The notes under the pieces are model-generated. The model did not search any database and was not told the origin of the DNA. It saw nothing but the letters and a program-made list of their open reading frames with translations. Position numbers and translations under genes: made by a program. DNA of 64,000 nt from Chelonoidis abingdonii (taxonomy: Eukaryota; Chordata; Testudines; Testudinidae): contig NC_133770.1 of assembly GCF_003597395.2 (NCBI RefSeq), positions 81,123,436-81,187,435 on the forward strand, written 5' to 3'. The number at the start of each line of letters is the position of its first letter. Within the stretch, counting starts at the first letter, position 1. Shown piece by piece: positions 9,746 through 22,159 of this stretch.

Positions 9746-11840
9746 TAGTGTTAATTATCTCTGATGTGGCAATTTTTGAATGGCTAAAACTCTTTTAACA
9801 TGCCATTTTATAGGTTCAGCTATATAAATATGCTACATCTTTATTTTTATAATTTGCTTTTTGTGCCTATTAAGTCATTTTGATCAGATATAATTTTTGT
9901 ACTTGCTTCAGAAAGGAGCTAAGAATTAGTCTACACTAGATTTAAATAAGACTATTATAAATTCAGTGAAAACACAGTGCCAATTTAATGGTTGGAAACT
10001 GCAGAGCTAAAACTAGCCATGAGACAGAGCCCATTCATTTTCACAAAAGCAATTGAAATGTTCACATTGGAAATAAAAACTGTAGTTGTTACAGAGTTAA
10101 AGTCAGCTATCAAAATGTTCATAATCTGAAGGCTCCAAATTCTTGATGATAAGTTTCTGGCCATAAATGTTCCTTAAGCAAAATTTGTTCTCCAAAACTA
10201 ACAACCCTCGGGAGGGGGAGAGAGTGTGTATGTGTGTGGCTGGTAGTCTGAAAAATGCCAGCATCCCAAGGATATTATAGTATGTTTTGCCTTTTCAACA
10301 GAGTGTGGTGTATTGTAAATATATTCAGACAGTCTCTGAATGATAATTTTTTAAAAACATAGTAGTTCATTTGCCACTGAGAGAAAATATGTAAAGAATT
10401 TTTAATATGGATATAACCTCGCTTGGATTTGAGCTCTCTAGCTTTAAAATAGAAGGCAAATATTTTATCCAGTTAGGCTAGAGAGACTTTATTTAACCGC
10501 CTTCGGAATGCAAAGGTAGTGTTTTGACCACTAGAGGGATCCTATACTGTTCCATTAATTTAATAGGAATAAAATGAAAATTATAAGAAGTTGTTAAAAA
10601 GAATATATGGAATTGAAAAATGTGAATTACATCATTTAAACAAGGTCTATATGTATACAAAAGTTTTATGAAACACACAACTGATTGGCTGGCCTCAGCT
10701 ATCAACCTCACTATTTTGTAGAAGCAGTATAAAATTCTTGAATTAACTGTGCAGATGGTATGTAATAGAATAATTAGATCTGTAAATAATCAAATTCCAA
10801 AGCTTGGTGCTATTAAGGCAATGCCCCACTTTCCCCATCAGTCTGGATATATAATAATAGAATTCTATTCAGATTCTTTGAGGATGTCAAGAAGTAGGTG
10901 GACAAGGGTGATCCAGTGGATATAGTATATTTGGACTTGAATTTCTTAATTTTTACAGGATTAAAATGCATTGGGGTTTTTTTCTGATCTCCTTGTTTCC
11001 TTCCTTCCTTTTTATTTTTACTTACGGTTTTGAACACACTTCAGTTAAATTCTGTTGCACTGTAAATATTCTTTTCTAGATGTAATCAAATATGAGCTTG
11101 CTAGTTGCTTATGCAACTCTTTTCTCTTACATTGCTGCTAATCATACTTCTTTGGTGGAAATTTCCCATTAGACACTGACACAGGAAGCAAGCTGATGAA
11201 GTTAAAACACCTTATTTTGCCAGTGTGAAATTGTCTCATCTTAAATAAAATCATAATAGCATTAATACAGTTCAGTGTGAAAAAAAATTAGAATTAAGTA
11301 AAAACCCATTAAGTAACTGCAAACTTCTAAAATAGGTTCAGGTGGCTGACGCTGTATACAAAATGAGAATCATAGAAGCTCAGTGGATCATGTCCCATAG
11401 TGTTCCTTCTCTAGCTGCTCCTCTCCCTTTTCTTCTTTTAGCATTATAAACTTGTTTCAGAAAGAATTTGTTGTATAAAACATGATGTTATGCACTAAAA
11501 GAGTATTTATTCTGTTTAACAATGTGCAGGCATTTAGGTTTGGAAGGGGAAGTATACTTTCACGTCTTAAGTGCCCATTGAAAAGGTAAAAGTTAAAACG
11601 TGATGTAACATATTAAAGATAATCTTGAGCTAAGGGTAAAACTCCAGTGGAGTAGAACAATCTGTTGCTTTGTTCTGACTCCTTACCCTGAAACTCAAAT
11701 CCACTTTGAATAAACTCCTGCCTCCTCCATTTTACCCAGCATGTAGCAACAGGATGCATTGTAGTTTGTTGAATTCATCAATGGATAAAAAAATATAACT
11801 TCTATACTAATTACCAAATCAGGGTGCAAATGAAGAGACA
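9746..11840. other. AT-rich intronic sequence
   Basis: There is a short GT-rich run near 10227-10240. Nothing else can be supported as a gene or a defined repeat. Confidence 0.4.
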
Positions 11841-11841
11841 T

Positions 11842-11860
11842 AGAGAGAGAGAGAGAGAGG
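11842..11860. repeat. (GA)n microsatellite
   Basis: About nine uninterrupted ag/ga units. Confidence 0.95.
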
Positions 11861-11940
11861 TGTTTGTTTCTCTTCAAGTCAGTCATGATTCTTTTGGCGT
11901 GGAAACAGTTTTTTAATGAATGCTACCTTTATTAGATATT

Positions 11941-12021
11941 AAGGCTCTGATCCTTCAAGGATAATATGGGGTGGGTGGACTGCTGCTCACACATGCTATT
12001 AATTGCAGGATCAGGCCTAAT
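11941..12021. repeat. Short palindromic repeat (ctgatcct…aggatcag)
   Basis: The left end aggctctgatccttcaa is inverted at the right end as ttgcaggatcaggcct, with two differences. This is the architecture of a very short non-autonomous DNA transposon or palindromic SINE-like repeat common in sauropsid genomes. Confidence 0.45.
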
Positions 12022-12960
12022 GTATTAAACTTCCAGAAACTTCCTGAGACTGTAATGAAAGTGAAGAGATGAGTATATTTATATCAACATGGTTAATACA
12101 TTGTCTAGAAGACGTCTCTTTGAAGGCAACGTATGATATATTTGAAGCATTTAAAGGTTAAAATGAAAGATGAAAATACAAAGCCAAGAAAAAGGCAAGA
12201 AATACAGATAAGGGAGAGGATATGAAACTAAACAGCAAATAATTTCATTTTGATATACTGATCTGCAATTTACTTTTTGTATTCTAAAAATCTTAAAGCA
12301 AAGCAGCTAATTTGATATTGATTTATTGATTTCAGACGTGCCTGACAGCAATTAAAGACTTTAACTTGAATCATCTTGGCTGTTGCTGCGCTTTTTCTGT
12401 TAAATTTAGGAAGAATTTTGGAACTGCTGGACAATTCACTAATAGAACTGTTCACAATTCTTATACTGCTATGAAGTTTCTGCTTCCCATGACCCTTTCC
12501 AAACACGCATCTGTTTTTGCTCATTCATATTCAGTGGGAGCTTTTAGGTCTCAGAAGTAACTCAGAGTCTTTTGAGCCAGCTACTGCAGATCACTCTTTG
12601 CAACACCACTGCAGTTAGTACAAGGGTCCAACTGGAGATTAATACAGAGAAATAGAGAGGAAGGACCTTATGACAGGGTGGTTTTCCTTCTTATTAAAAA
12701 TTATTTCTCTTTTGTAATCTAAGATCATGGGAGGTAGGCTCTTGGGGAACTGTCAGGACAAATAGGGAGATATCTTGCTATCTATTTATTTGTTTTGTTT
12801 TAATTAGGGTGACAAACGTGGTGAGCCTTGGGAGACTAATCTTGGAACTGAATATGAGCTCAGATAGCCTGCTGTCAATTTAACCAACTAAGATGAGTAA
12901 TGGTTTCTTCAGGTATTTATAAAAAAACGGACAAAATATTTTTTTAAACTTACAAGGATA
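12022..12960. other. Unassigned intronic sequence
   Basis: No gene or repeat family recognised. The short open frames here show no conserved motif. Confidence 0.4.
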
Positions 12961-12962
12961 TC

Positions 12963-13612
12963 AGAAGAACATAAGAATGGCCATACTGGGTCACACCAAT
13001 GGTCCATCTAGCCCAGCATCCTGTCTTCCGATGGTGGCCAGTGTCAGGTGTTTCAGAGGAAATGAACAGAACAGGCAATCAAGTGATCCATCCCCTGCTG
13101 TCGACTCCCAGCTTCTGGCAAACAGTTACTCAGAGCATTGTGTTACGTCCCTGCCTATCCTGGCTAATAGCCATTGGTGGACCTATCCTCCAGGAACTTA
13201 CCTAGTTCTTTTTTGAGCCTTGTTATAGTTTTGGTCTTCACAACATCTCCTGGGAAGGAGTTCCACAGATTGACTGTGTGGTGGGAAGTGCTTCCTTTTG
13301 CTTGTTTTAAACCTGCTGCCTTTTAATGCCATTGGTGTTATGTAAGGAGTAATAAATATTTCCTTAGTCACATTCTCCACACCATTCATGATTTTACTGA
13401 CTCTTTAGTTGTCTCTCTACCAGGCTAAAAGTCTCAGTCTTTTTTATCTCTCCTCATACTGAAGCTGTTCCATATCCCTAATCATTTTTGTTGGCTTTCT
13501 CTATACCTTTTCCAATTCCAGTATTACTTTTTTGAGATGGGGCAACCAAATCTGCATGCAGTATTCAAGATGTGGGCATACCATTGATTTATATAGAGAC
13601 ATTATGATATTT
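12963..13612 (-). mobile_element. CR1 LINE 3' portion, minus strand
   Basis: The + strand reads as the complement of a CR1 3' part. The 3' UTR is at the left (gaacataagaatggccatac…catctagcccagcatcctgt). It is followed by the ORF2 C-terminus, visible as reversed coding text near 13205-13300 (…ttgtggaagttctt-type 'ccacagattgactg'), and an upstream block at 13530-13600 (complement encodes an LEY-VQIW-PHLKK-like stretch). Stops and an internal deletion near 13400 are present. Confidence 0.85.
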
Positions 13613-13614
13613 TC

Positions 13615-14770
13615 TAGGTGTTATCTTTCCCTTTCCTTATCTGGGACAGGACCAGAAAAAGGGACATTACTGGGTTTTAGGGACGTATAATGATCTTAGA
13701 AGTGCTGGCTTCTAGGCTCAAATTAAGTTCATTGTGTTCCCCAAGTGCATACATTGAAACAAAAAGAAAATACAAAAAAAGGTACAAAATTTCTCATGTG
13801 ATGAGCTCCTTATCTCTGTCCACACTAACTTTGATCTGCCCTACAAGCTGGTCATAGCATCCTGGAGTCTTGTCTTCTAGCTCTCTAGTGTGACCTCCTC
13901 TTGGGAAGTGTTGATAACATGAGCCCACTCACTGCCCTGGTCATTTTGAGGCCTACCTGGAAAATATGGAGAAATAAATTTCAAGTGGGAAAAGAAACAC
14001 TGTCTGAAATGGGGCTGATTTACTCTAGGCCCCCCTACCATAAGGGGGGAAGTGCTGAGCCTGGGCAAGGGAGAGGACTTGCCTTGCCACAGTGGGTAAC
14101 TATAAAAATTAGTCCCTATTTCTAGATAGAAATCATAACTCAATATCTAGCCCAAGATTATGTCATAGAAAACAATATTCTTTACGGAGCTACCTTAATA
14201 CTGTTGTATATTGTTAAAGGAGTACAAGACAAAAGATTTATTCATCCATAATACATAACAAATACTAATAATCCTAACATTCCTGGGTTGAAAAGAAGTA
14301 AAACTTCAGAATGTTCTAATCATGGAATAAGGGTAGAAAAATAATTTCTTCTTGCAAATACATTTTAAATGTTTTACATATTCCAAAAAAATGGGACCAA
14401 AGAGGATGATTTAATTAGAAATAACACCAGAATTCTGAGATTATTGTATCTTCTTGAGTTTCATAGTCAAAGTTTGAGATCAGCAAAAACTACTTTGTTG
14501 ATTTATAATGTGGTAAACTATCCATTCTACTGCATTATCTGACACAATTATATAATGAATGAGTATTTAATATGAAACATTAATTATGATATATCAATGA
14601 AATCATAATGTAATTTAGAGTTACAAACCCGCACAATTTATTAGAGCTAATATTTCACACTCAGCCTTACCGAGGATGAAATGGACCAAGTCAACCTGAG
14701 TGAAATAATCTTAATAGAATAAGCTTATTGTGATAGAAAGCTTTGAAGGGGAGAGGGGCATCCTCACAGC
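13615..14770. other. Unassigned intronic sequence
   Basis: No recognised family. An 88-codon open frame at 13877-14143 (minus) has no motif and overlaps an open frame on the other strand. I take it as chance. Confidence 0.4.
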
Positions 14771-14774
14771 TCCC

Positions 14775-15845
14775 TTAGGGATTGCTGCTGTTATTTATTG
14801 TAGCATATAGGTGCCCCAATCTAGGACCCCATTGTGTTAGGCTTTGTACAAAAAGAAGAAAAAAAAGTCTTTGCCTCACACAGTTTACAATCTTAAGTAT
14901 AAGACAAAAGACAATAGAAGGATACAGACAGACCAACAGGGGAGTGTGAGGAAATGGTGAGACAGTAGTGGACAGCACGATAGGCTGTGGTTTCAGCACA
15001 CCAGCAGCCTTAGCATTGTCAAAATTTTTGTAGGCATCATGGCAAAGGTGAGTGTTAAGGAAGGATTTGAAGGGGGAAAAAAATGAAGTAGCTTTGTGGA
15101 TGTCTATTGAAATAGTACCTCCTAAATGTGAGGGGCAGCATGGGAGAAGCACAAAGATGCATGTTTGAAATTTTAACAAGTAGTCAATGAAGGTTGAGAC
15201 AGACTAATTGAAAGGTCAGCTCCTGCTTCCAGTATCGAATGAGAGATAGGTAGCATGGGGATAGCCTTGAAGGGCGTTGAAAGTGAATACAAACAGCTTA
15301 TGTTTGCCACATGTGCAGGGGACTGGACTAGATGACCTCTCAAGGTCCCTTCCAGTTCTGTGATTCTGTGATAGGATAGAAAGAGGGAGCCAGTAGAGGG
15401 ATGCATAGAGAGGGGTTGTGGTAATCAAGACATGACACAAGAAGAGCCTGGATGAGAATTTTAGCTGGATGGGAAGGTAAAAAAAGGCCATATCTTAGAG
15501 GTGTAATGTAGGAAGAATCTGCAAGACTTTGACATAGCCTGAATGTGAGGACCTGGAGTGAGGTCCAAGTTGAAGATGACATCCAGGTTATGGGCCTGAG
15601 TGATTGCCAGGATAATGGTGTTGTCCAGAGCGATTGAGAGAGGAGATAACAGGACAGGTGAAGGACAAGCATGAACTCTGTTTTAGCCATGTTGAGCTTG
15701 AGCTGATAGCTAGATATCCATGAAAAGATATCAACGAGACAAGTTGAGATTTTAGTTTGGATAGAAAGAGACAAGCCTAAAGTTGGAAGGAGATAGGTCT
15801 GTGAGTTGCCCATATAGAGATGGTAGTTGAATTTGTGTTTACAGA
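14775..15845 (-). mobile_element. L2-type LINE 3' portion, minus strand
   Basis: A 157-codon minus frame (15340-15813) contains CLVDIFSWISSYQLKLNMAKTE and then LLVSCLDYHNPSLC. These are the LKLNxxKTE and SRLDYCNSLL landmarks of L2 reverse transcriptase C-terminal regions. The left end (14790-14850) is the complement of an L2-like tail (…gcctaacacaatggggtcct…caataaataac). A CR1 tail interrupts the copy at 15319-15373. Frames are broken. Confidence 0.7.
15319..15373 (+). mobile_element. Ultra-short CR1 tail inside the L2 copy
   Basis: About 55 bp of CR1 3' end (ggactggactagatgacctc…ggtcccttccag…tgattctgtgat) lie inside the minus-strand L2 element. This shows a heavily 5'-truncated CR1 insertion younger than the L2. 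Confidence 0.85.
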
Positions 15846-15954
15846 TGAAATAACTGAGATGGAAGATGTAGAGTGAGAAGAATTGGGTACTTCTCCTACA
15901 CCGTCAACAAAGGAATTAATTTCCCCAAAATTGATAAATTAAATTAAACAAATT

Positions 15955-16290
15955 TTTGATAGAACAGAAACTAAAGATGCGTCCACAGTTCAAGAAGGAT
16001 GTTGATAAATTGGAGAGGGTTCAGAGACGGACCAGGAGAATGATTAAAGGATTGCAAAACATGCCTTATAATGATAGATTCAAGGCACTCAGTGTATTTG
16101 CTTAACAAAGAGAAGAATAATGGGTGACTATCATAATTTGTAAGTACATATATGGGGAACAGAATTTTGCTAATGGGCTTTTCAATCTAGTAGACACATG
16201 TATAACAAAATCCAATGTCTGGAAGTTGAAGTTAGATACATTCTGACTGGAAATAAGGTGTATTCCTATTGACTTCATTTGAAGCACTCA
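15955..16290 (+). mobile_element. CR1 LINE fragment
   Basis: + strand CR1 ORF2 C-terminal text: ccacagttcaagaaggatgt…ttggagagggttcagag, then a degraded 'LxLFSLxKR' region. It is 3'-truncated before the usual tail and has several stops. Confidence 0.7.
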
Positions 16291-17739
16291 ATGTCTCTGA
16301 AAAACAGGTCAAAGCCAGCTAAGGTGTGTAAATATGGACATAGGTACCTGAAGTTAGGCACCTAAATTTGAAATTTTCCATTTTTATTTGTACTATTGGA
16401 GAGTACCTAGGGATGTTCAGACACTCAGGTCACTGGACTAGACAAACACTATTAACCCTTTAATTTTCCACACATAGACACTCAAGATTATGATTAGACA
16501 TTCATGGTTAGATGCAGGAGTGATTTTTTAAAAAATAGATTGAAATATAGAAATGTGTCTAATTTTAGGAGAATTGTAAAAATCTCAAAAATTGGGTTTA
16601 ATGGAACCTAAGCACCTTCTTAGAATTAATCACATGCTTAAGGGCAGTCCTGCATAGAGATGCTCTTCTGAATCAGGGTCAAAGTGAGCAGAAACAGTAT
16701 TCTAATACTTTTGTGGTAACACCCTCAGTTTCTCCAAAATTTAAACTTTAATTTAAAAAAAAATGTGTAGGCCTTATTGTTGCAAAACCCCCATCTCTCT
16801 GAATGTGAACCAATGTAGTATAAAATATGAAGCATTGTTTCTTTTTGTAGGTAATTCCAGCACTATTTATAGTAAAAATTATTTGAAAACTGAGCCTGCA
16901 AGCTATTGACTTCAGTAAGATTACTCAAAAGCAAGGGCTGTAGATACAGACCATTTGAATTTAAGCAGTTCAGAGAAATGACCACATCTCCTCTGTGTTT
17001 CTGAATAGTACTGGGCACAATGTTAGCACTCAACAATTTTATAATAATAAATAGTATTGAATAGAGGTTCAGGAAACCTTTAGCCTGTACAAGAGATAAT
17101 ATTAGAAGAGGCTTGGGATATATCTTCAGGTATAGAAAGAACATTGAGACCAAAAGAGAGATCTGAGTATTTTAGGAAAGCAGGCTTAATATATATTTTG
17201 ATGTACTCAGTTTCAATCATTTTAAAATTATTATATTCTGATTAGGTGTTAGTGTAGTATCAGATGAGAGAAAATTATAATCTTGCTTATTTTAAACCTC
17301 AATAGAGAAAAAAAATCACACAAAGCAGTCTAGCTTCACTGATTCAAAACCCTGCTTTCTCCTGTACAATAGGCAAAGAAAAATCAGTTTTGAATTCACA
17401 AACAAGTCTCTAAAAAATCCAAACTGCAATTTTTTTTACACAGTAGAAATGCTAATTCCAGCCTTTGTAGGTGCTGACAGTCCCCAGATAAAAAATGTGA
17501 TGTACAGGTATGTCAGATTATTTTGGACTAATGTAGTCCATCGAAAGTGCTGAAAACTCCATAGCACGAGTCATTAAAACTTGAATAAAGCATTGGATAA
17601 TATAATAATGGGAATAATTTTGTATTGACAGGTAGATGGAGAAAGATAATTTTGTAAGCCATTCTTCTCTTTTGAATAGAAGTACAGTCCATGATAACTA
17701 GGGACCAAGCAATGTATGGAGACTACAGAAATACTGATA
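16291..17739. other. Unassigned intronic sequence
   Basis: AT-rich sequence with nothing recognised. Near 16610-16690 is a short 'cacatgcttaag…agatgctcttctgaatcagg' segment that resembles one at 56290-56350. It is likely a shared old repeat of unknown class. Confidence 0.35.
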
Positions 17740-18118
17740 ATTTGTAGTTCTTAGAGTATTGTCCTTACGGATGCTCCACTCTAGGTGCGCTAGTGTCCCC
17801 TGTGCCTTTGGAGATTTCTCATCGCAGTGTCCATTCGGCCCACACATGAGCGTTAGACAGTCTCTTGTCCTGTCGTGTTGTTATATAGCACTGCATGGTC
17901 GAACCACCCTCAGGTCCTTCTCAACCACATTGGCCTGAGACAGACCTCTAGCAGTTGTCCTTTTGAGATCTCACCTCTAATTTCTCTTACTGTTAATTGT
18001 AGTGTTAATTCTCTAATAGTCAATAGTTCCCTTTATTGTAGCTTCTGTCCTTTCTTTTTTTAAAAAAATCTCTTTTCTATATTCTATTTAGATAGTTTGT
18101 CATTTTCTGTCTGAGGTG
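17740..18118 (+). mobile_element. DIRS copy 2, 5' terminal region and leader
   Basis: The sequence starts with a gtagttcttagagtattgtc variant of the DIRS terminal repeat. It has the same block order as the other DIRS heads, followed by an AT-rich leader (gttaattgtagtgttaattc…tagtcaatag) that leads into the gag start at 18119. Confidence 0.65.
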
Positions 18119-18268
18119 ATGTCTGATCCTCTTGGCTTCAAATGCTGTTTCTCGTGCCAGGAGGCCAGCCTGGTCTGTGACAGACATTCATGTATCCACT
18201 GCCTTGAGGAGTCGCATGTCACTCAAAAGTGCAACTTTTGCCTGGTGCTAAAATCAAGAGCCAGGTAA
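18119..18268 (+). pseudogene. DIRS copy 2 gag N-terminus (cysteine-rich)
   Basis: The 49-residue frame starts MSDPLGFKCCFSC, continues with a DRHSCIHCLEESH stretch and ends with KCNFCLVLKSRAR. It matches the C-x2-C … H-x2-C-x2-C-L … C-x2-C metal-binding arrangement of the DIRS first ORF, seen in better condition at 32730. It then meets a stop. Relics of the rest of the ORF extend to about 19490 in changing frames (Ser/Pro/Thr-rich). Confidence 0.75.
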
Positions 18269-19495
18269 AACAAAAAAAATAAAGCTTTGTTTCCTTGTGA
18301 TGGAGAACTCTTTACACTGGGCCTCTGGTCCAGGTCAAGGGACCACTCCAGACTCCCACCCAATATGCCGGTCCCCAAGTAAGTCTGCTGTCTTGGAGCC
18401 CCATAGTTCCAGGATGCCCAAGAGGAAGGTACAGGACTCCTCAAACAGGCTCTCGAAGGAATGTGCCCTGGGTTCACCAGATAGAGATTCTACCTCTAAA
18501 AAGCTGAGGTCACCGGTTCTCTAGCTACCCCAGCACCACTGGCTCTCCAGTCATGTACAGATGAGGCTTCCGGTTCCTTTGGTATCCAGGGTACAGCTAG
18601 ACAGCATGGCGGCAAGGCTTCAGCCCCGGAGAGAAGCCTCGGTATCATCATCTGATTGAGATGGCAAGAAGAGCTCTTCCTCTGCTCCCTCAGCTCCAAA
18701 GAAGCCCACTTGGACTCTAACTGCGCCTCCCTCAGAGTGCACAAAACACTTGGCACCATCAAAGACTGCGGTATCAACAACCCCTGCCACAACTAGTTCG
18801 GCACACTCATCAACCTTGGTACCAATGATCCTCGCAGCACCACAAGAGTTCCATTTTCCTCTGGACCTCGCCATATCTGAGACTTTTGACTCACCGCTCC
18901 TTGGCTCTAATGGGCTCTCGGTACCGAGGACATCCAGATCACCTGAGGTGTGCCTGGTGTCAATTATTTCACTTCCCGTTTCTCTAGGCACTCTTCTGAT
19001 CCTGAGTGAACCAGAGAAAGGATTCTGATGAAGACCTTGCCTTGGTCTCTCAAGTGTCTGTCCAGGACTGTCACCCTGCTCCTTCAGAGGTCCCTTCCCG
19101 AAGGCTTAAACTGAAGCTCTGAATGTTCACGGCCCATGATTACCACCAACACCTTGGTGATGCAAGCACTTTTGGGTTCCTCCACCTATCCCTTACACTC
19201 CTACTCCTTGACCATATTTGGACACTTGGGCTGCTTATCGCGAACAGTTCTCCAGAGCATCCAGTGCTACTCACCAGAGACAAGAACAATCAATGCCACC
19301 TACTCCCCCCAGGAGACGTGACCCCCAGAGGAATCTTTTTGAGGAGTAGGAGGCTAGAGCTGAGGTTTTGCCTGCAGCCAACATCATCTCTTCATCCCCC
19401 GATGAAGCAGTCATGCCTCCTTCCCCCATCCCTGGTGGATAATTTTAAACACTTCCAGGATCTGATCAAGGGAGTTGCAAATTCCACTTGAGAAG
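18269..19495 (+). pseudogene. DIRS copy 2, degenerate central gag ORF
   Basis: This is a continuation of the first ORF as Ser/Pro/Thr-rich coding relics in several frames. Examples are a SSAHSSTLVPMILAAPQEFH-like stretch near 18795-18850 and an acidic DEAVMPPSP-like stretch near 19400-19430. The low-complexity composition and position match DIRS Gag between the cysteine-rich start and the conserved C-terminal block. The ORF is cut by the solo LTR at 19496. Confidence 0.5.
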
Positions 19496-20217
19496 TGAAC
19501 GGGGTGGGACTACCCCTGCCATGCCTCCTGCTGGTCATCCAGGGAATTAGCATTTCCAGCCCCCGGAACACCCTCTGCAGGCCGGTGTCCTGCTTGCCGC
19601 TGGGCCCGAGTCCCTCCTGGACCCCAATACCCCTTTCAGGCTGAGATGCTGGCCGCTGGCAGTACCCCTACAAATCTGGGTCTCTCCTCCCCGGGGAACC
19701 CCCACCCTCTATCCCCACCTCTCCTCAGACTATGGATACTGCCAGTCTTGATCTAGCCCCCATTCACTGGGGCAGACTACAGTTTCAATGCCACTCATCA
19801 CTGGCAAGTGGGGTTTGGACCTGCTGCCTCTGCCTACCCTTGGGCTGCCCCCTGCAACCTCAAGTGTCTATTTGGCCTTACACTAGGCTGCATCCTGGTG
19901 GGGTTTCCAGACCGGAGCTCCCCAGCTCCTCTGGCCTTCCCCCAGCACTGCTCCAGTCTAGGTACCCTGTTCAGTTCCCAGCAGCCAGGTTCCTCCCTCT
20001 CAAAAGGCTAGAGAGAGAGAGTCTCTGTGCTTCTGGCCCACTGCCCTCTTATAGGGGCCAGCTGGGCCCTGATAGGGGCATGGCCCCAGCTGTAGCTGTT
20101 TCCCCTTTCAGCTCAGGCTTGCTGCTTTCCCCAGTAGCAACCCTCTTGCTGCCTCAGCCCTCTCCCAGGGCTGATTTCAAGTCCTTCAGGGCAGGAGCGG
20201 GTCACCACTCCGCTACA
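19496..20217 (-). mobile_element. Solo LTR in DIRS copy 2
   Basis: A 722-bp GC-rich block with TG…CA ends (tgaacggggtgg at 19496; cactccgctaca to 20217) splits the DIRS ORF. DIRS coding text resumes directly after it. Read on the minus strand it begins TGTAGCGGAGTGGTGACC, like common turtle endogenous retroviral LTRs. Flanking 5-6-mers (gagaag / aggcgg) are not an exact duplication, so the ends or the target site have mutated. No internal genes, hence a solo LTR. Confidence 0.65.
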
Positions 20218-20225
20218 AGGCGGTT

Positions 20226-20712
20226 ATGGAGCATCATTATAAGCTAGTAGATATCCTTCATTCATCTTCAGTGATCCGTATAGCCTTACCTGTCAATGAA
20301 GCTCTTTTAGATCCAACAAAGATAATTTGGCATACACCAGCTTCTGTTCTACCTACATGTAAAAGAGTAGACAAGAAATATTATGTCCCTGATAAGTACT
20401 CAGAGTTTTTATTTTCCCGTCCCATCCTATCCCTGTTTAGTAGTGGATGCAGTGAAAGAATGTGGCAGGCAGCACCACAATAAATTCATGCCTCATGATA
20501 AAGACTGCAAGCAGCTGTATCTTCTTGGGAAAATGTTCTACTTCTCGGCATCCCTCCAGTTCAGAATTACAAATTATCAGGTTTTGATGACAAAATATAA
20601 CCACGTGAACTACACCAAACTCCCCTCCCTTGTCGACCACCTATCAGCAGAGCGCAGGGAGCAGTTTCAAACAATTGTGGTGGAGGACCAGCTAGTGGCC
20701 AGGACAATCTGA
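20226..20712 (+). pseudogene. DIRS copy 2, C-terminal part of first ORF
   Basis: After the solo LTR the frame encodes IALPVNEALLDPTKIIWHTP and then CKRVDKKYYVPDKYSEFLFS. This is the block found at 4930-5118 in copy 1. A second frame (20383-20712) carries on with HHNKFMPHDKDCKQLYLLGK and YQVLMTKYNHVNYTKL. At least one frameshift is present. Confidence 0.65.
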
Positions 20713-21303
20713 AGCCTCCATTGATGCTGTTGACACCGCCACCTGTTCGATCGCCAGAGCGATGGAAATGAGAAGAGCCTCCTACCTCCAGCTCTCCTGT
20801 TTCCCTAAGGAAGTTCAGACCACAGTTGAGATTTCCTTTTGATGGATCTAAGTTGTTCACAAATATTATGGAAGAGTCGTGTGAACATTGAAGGATTCCA
20901 GTGCAACTTTGCATTCTCTTGGCATTTACATACTTATAGGAGAAAGCTAAGCAAGTCATAGACAGCCCAGAGATCCCACCCTGTCCATTTCCTTCCCTCC
21001 CAGAGGGCATATAAGCCATACCAAAGAAGGCAGAGAAGGAAACTGTATGCTTCTCAGCTTTCCACCTCACTCCCCTCCATCTCCAAGCAGCAATTTTGAC
21101 ATGTTGGTCAAGGGTCTGAATTGCCATCCTCATCCTGTTCTGTGGCACCAATTCATCAGTCTTCCTCCCTTCAGTGACAGGTTTCACCACTTCAGGCAAA
21201 CCTGGGAGTTGATCACTACAGATAAGTGGCTTTTTACTGAACTTCCACCAATGATCCCCCCATCCCAATCCATCCCCTCTTCAGAGACCCTTCTCATAAG
21301 AGT

Positions 21304-21880
21304 GTGCTTTGTCGAGAAATAAGTATTCTCTTACACTTGGGAGCTATAGAACCTGTCTGCATGCAGCACAGAGGGAAGGGGTTTTATTCAAGGTACTTTC
21401 TGGTAGCAAAAAAAAGTGGATATTGGAGGGTCATCCTAGACCTGATACTACTGAACACTTTTGTGAAGGTGCAGAAATTTAAAATGGTGACACTTGAAGC
21501 AGTAATTCCCTCACTAAAGCAAAGGGATTAGTTTTTAGCCCTTGACGTTCAAGATGTGTATTTCCATATTGCTAACCATCCATCCTACAAACAATTTCTC
21601 TGTTTCACTGTTGGCCAGGATCTTTTCCAATATCAAGTGCTCCCCTTTGGCCTACCGTGATCCAAGTGTATTTTCAAAGATCATGTCGGTGGTAGCAGCA
21701 CAGCTCTGCAGGAAAGATATTTTAGTATTCCCTTATCTGAACGATTGGTTGCTAAAAGGCCACTCCCTGGAGCTGATGTCTTGGGCGACTTCTGAGACCA
21801 TAGGCCTCTTTCTTCAATTGAGCCTACAACTGAATATACAAAAATCCACACTGACCCCAGAACAGAGTCTTGAGTTCTAG
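21304..21880 (+). pseudogene. DIRS copy 2 reverse transcriptase
   Basis: Two adjoining frames carry the RT core. The first (21304-21531) has LLHLGAIEPV, then FYSRYFLVAKKSGYWRVILD and FKMVTLEAVIPSL. The second (21542-21880) has a damaged first catalytic region and then IFSKIMSVVAAQLCRKDILV with FPYLNDWLLKG. The catalytic box YLDD is changed to YLND, and a stop and frameshift separate the two parts. Inactive. Confidence 0.8.
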
Positions 21881-22159
21881 GGCACATCTCAGTTCAGTGA
21901 CAGAAAAAGCCTACCTTTCTTGGCACAGGTTTGTTACTCTCTCCAATGGAGCAAACATGATTCAATGCAGTCCACAAACCACAGTCAGGAATTGCATTCA
22001 ACTACTGGGTCGTATGACGGCAACCACCTTTGTGAAAGAATATGCCAGACTTTGAATGTGTTGCCTCCAAGGATGGCTCAGAACCATTTATTCACCCATC
22101 AGTCAACTTCTTTCTGTACCTGTCTTCGTGAAATAATTCCTTAATTGGTGGAAGAACCT

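Noticed and set aside
19732..20247. 171-codon + frame
   Set aside because: It falls almost entirely in the solo LTR and runs across its border into DIRS sequence.
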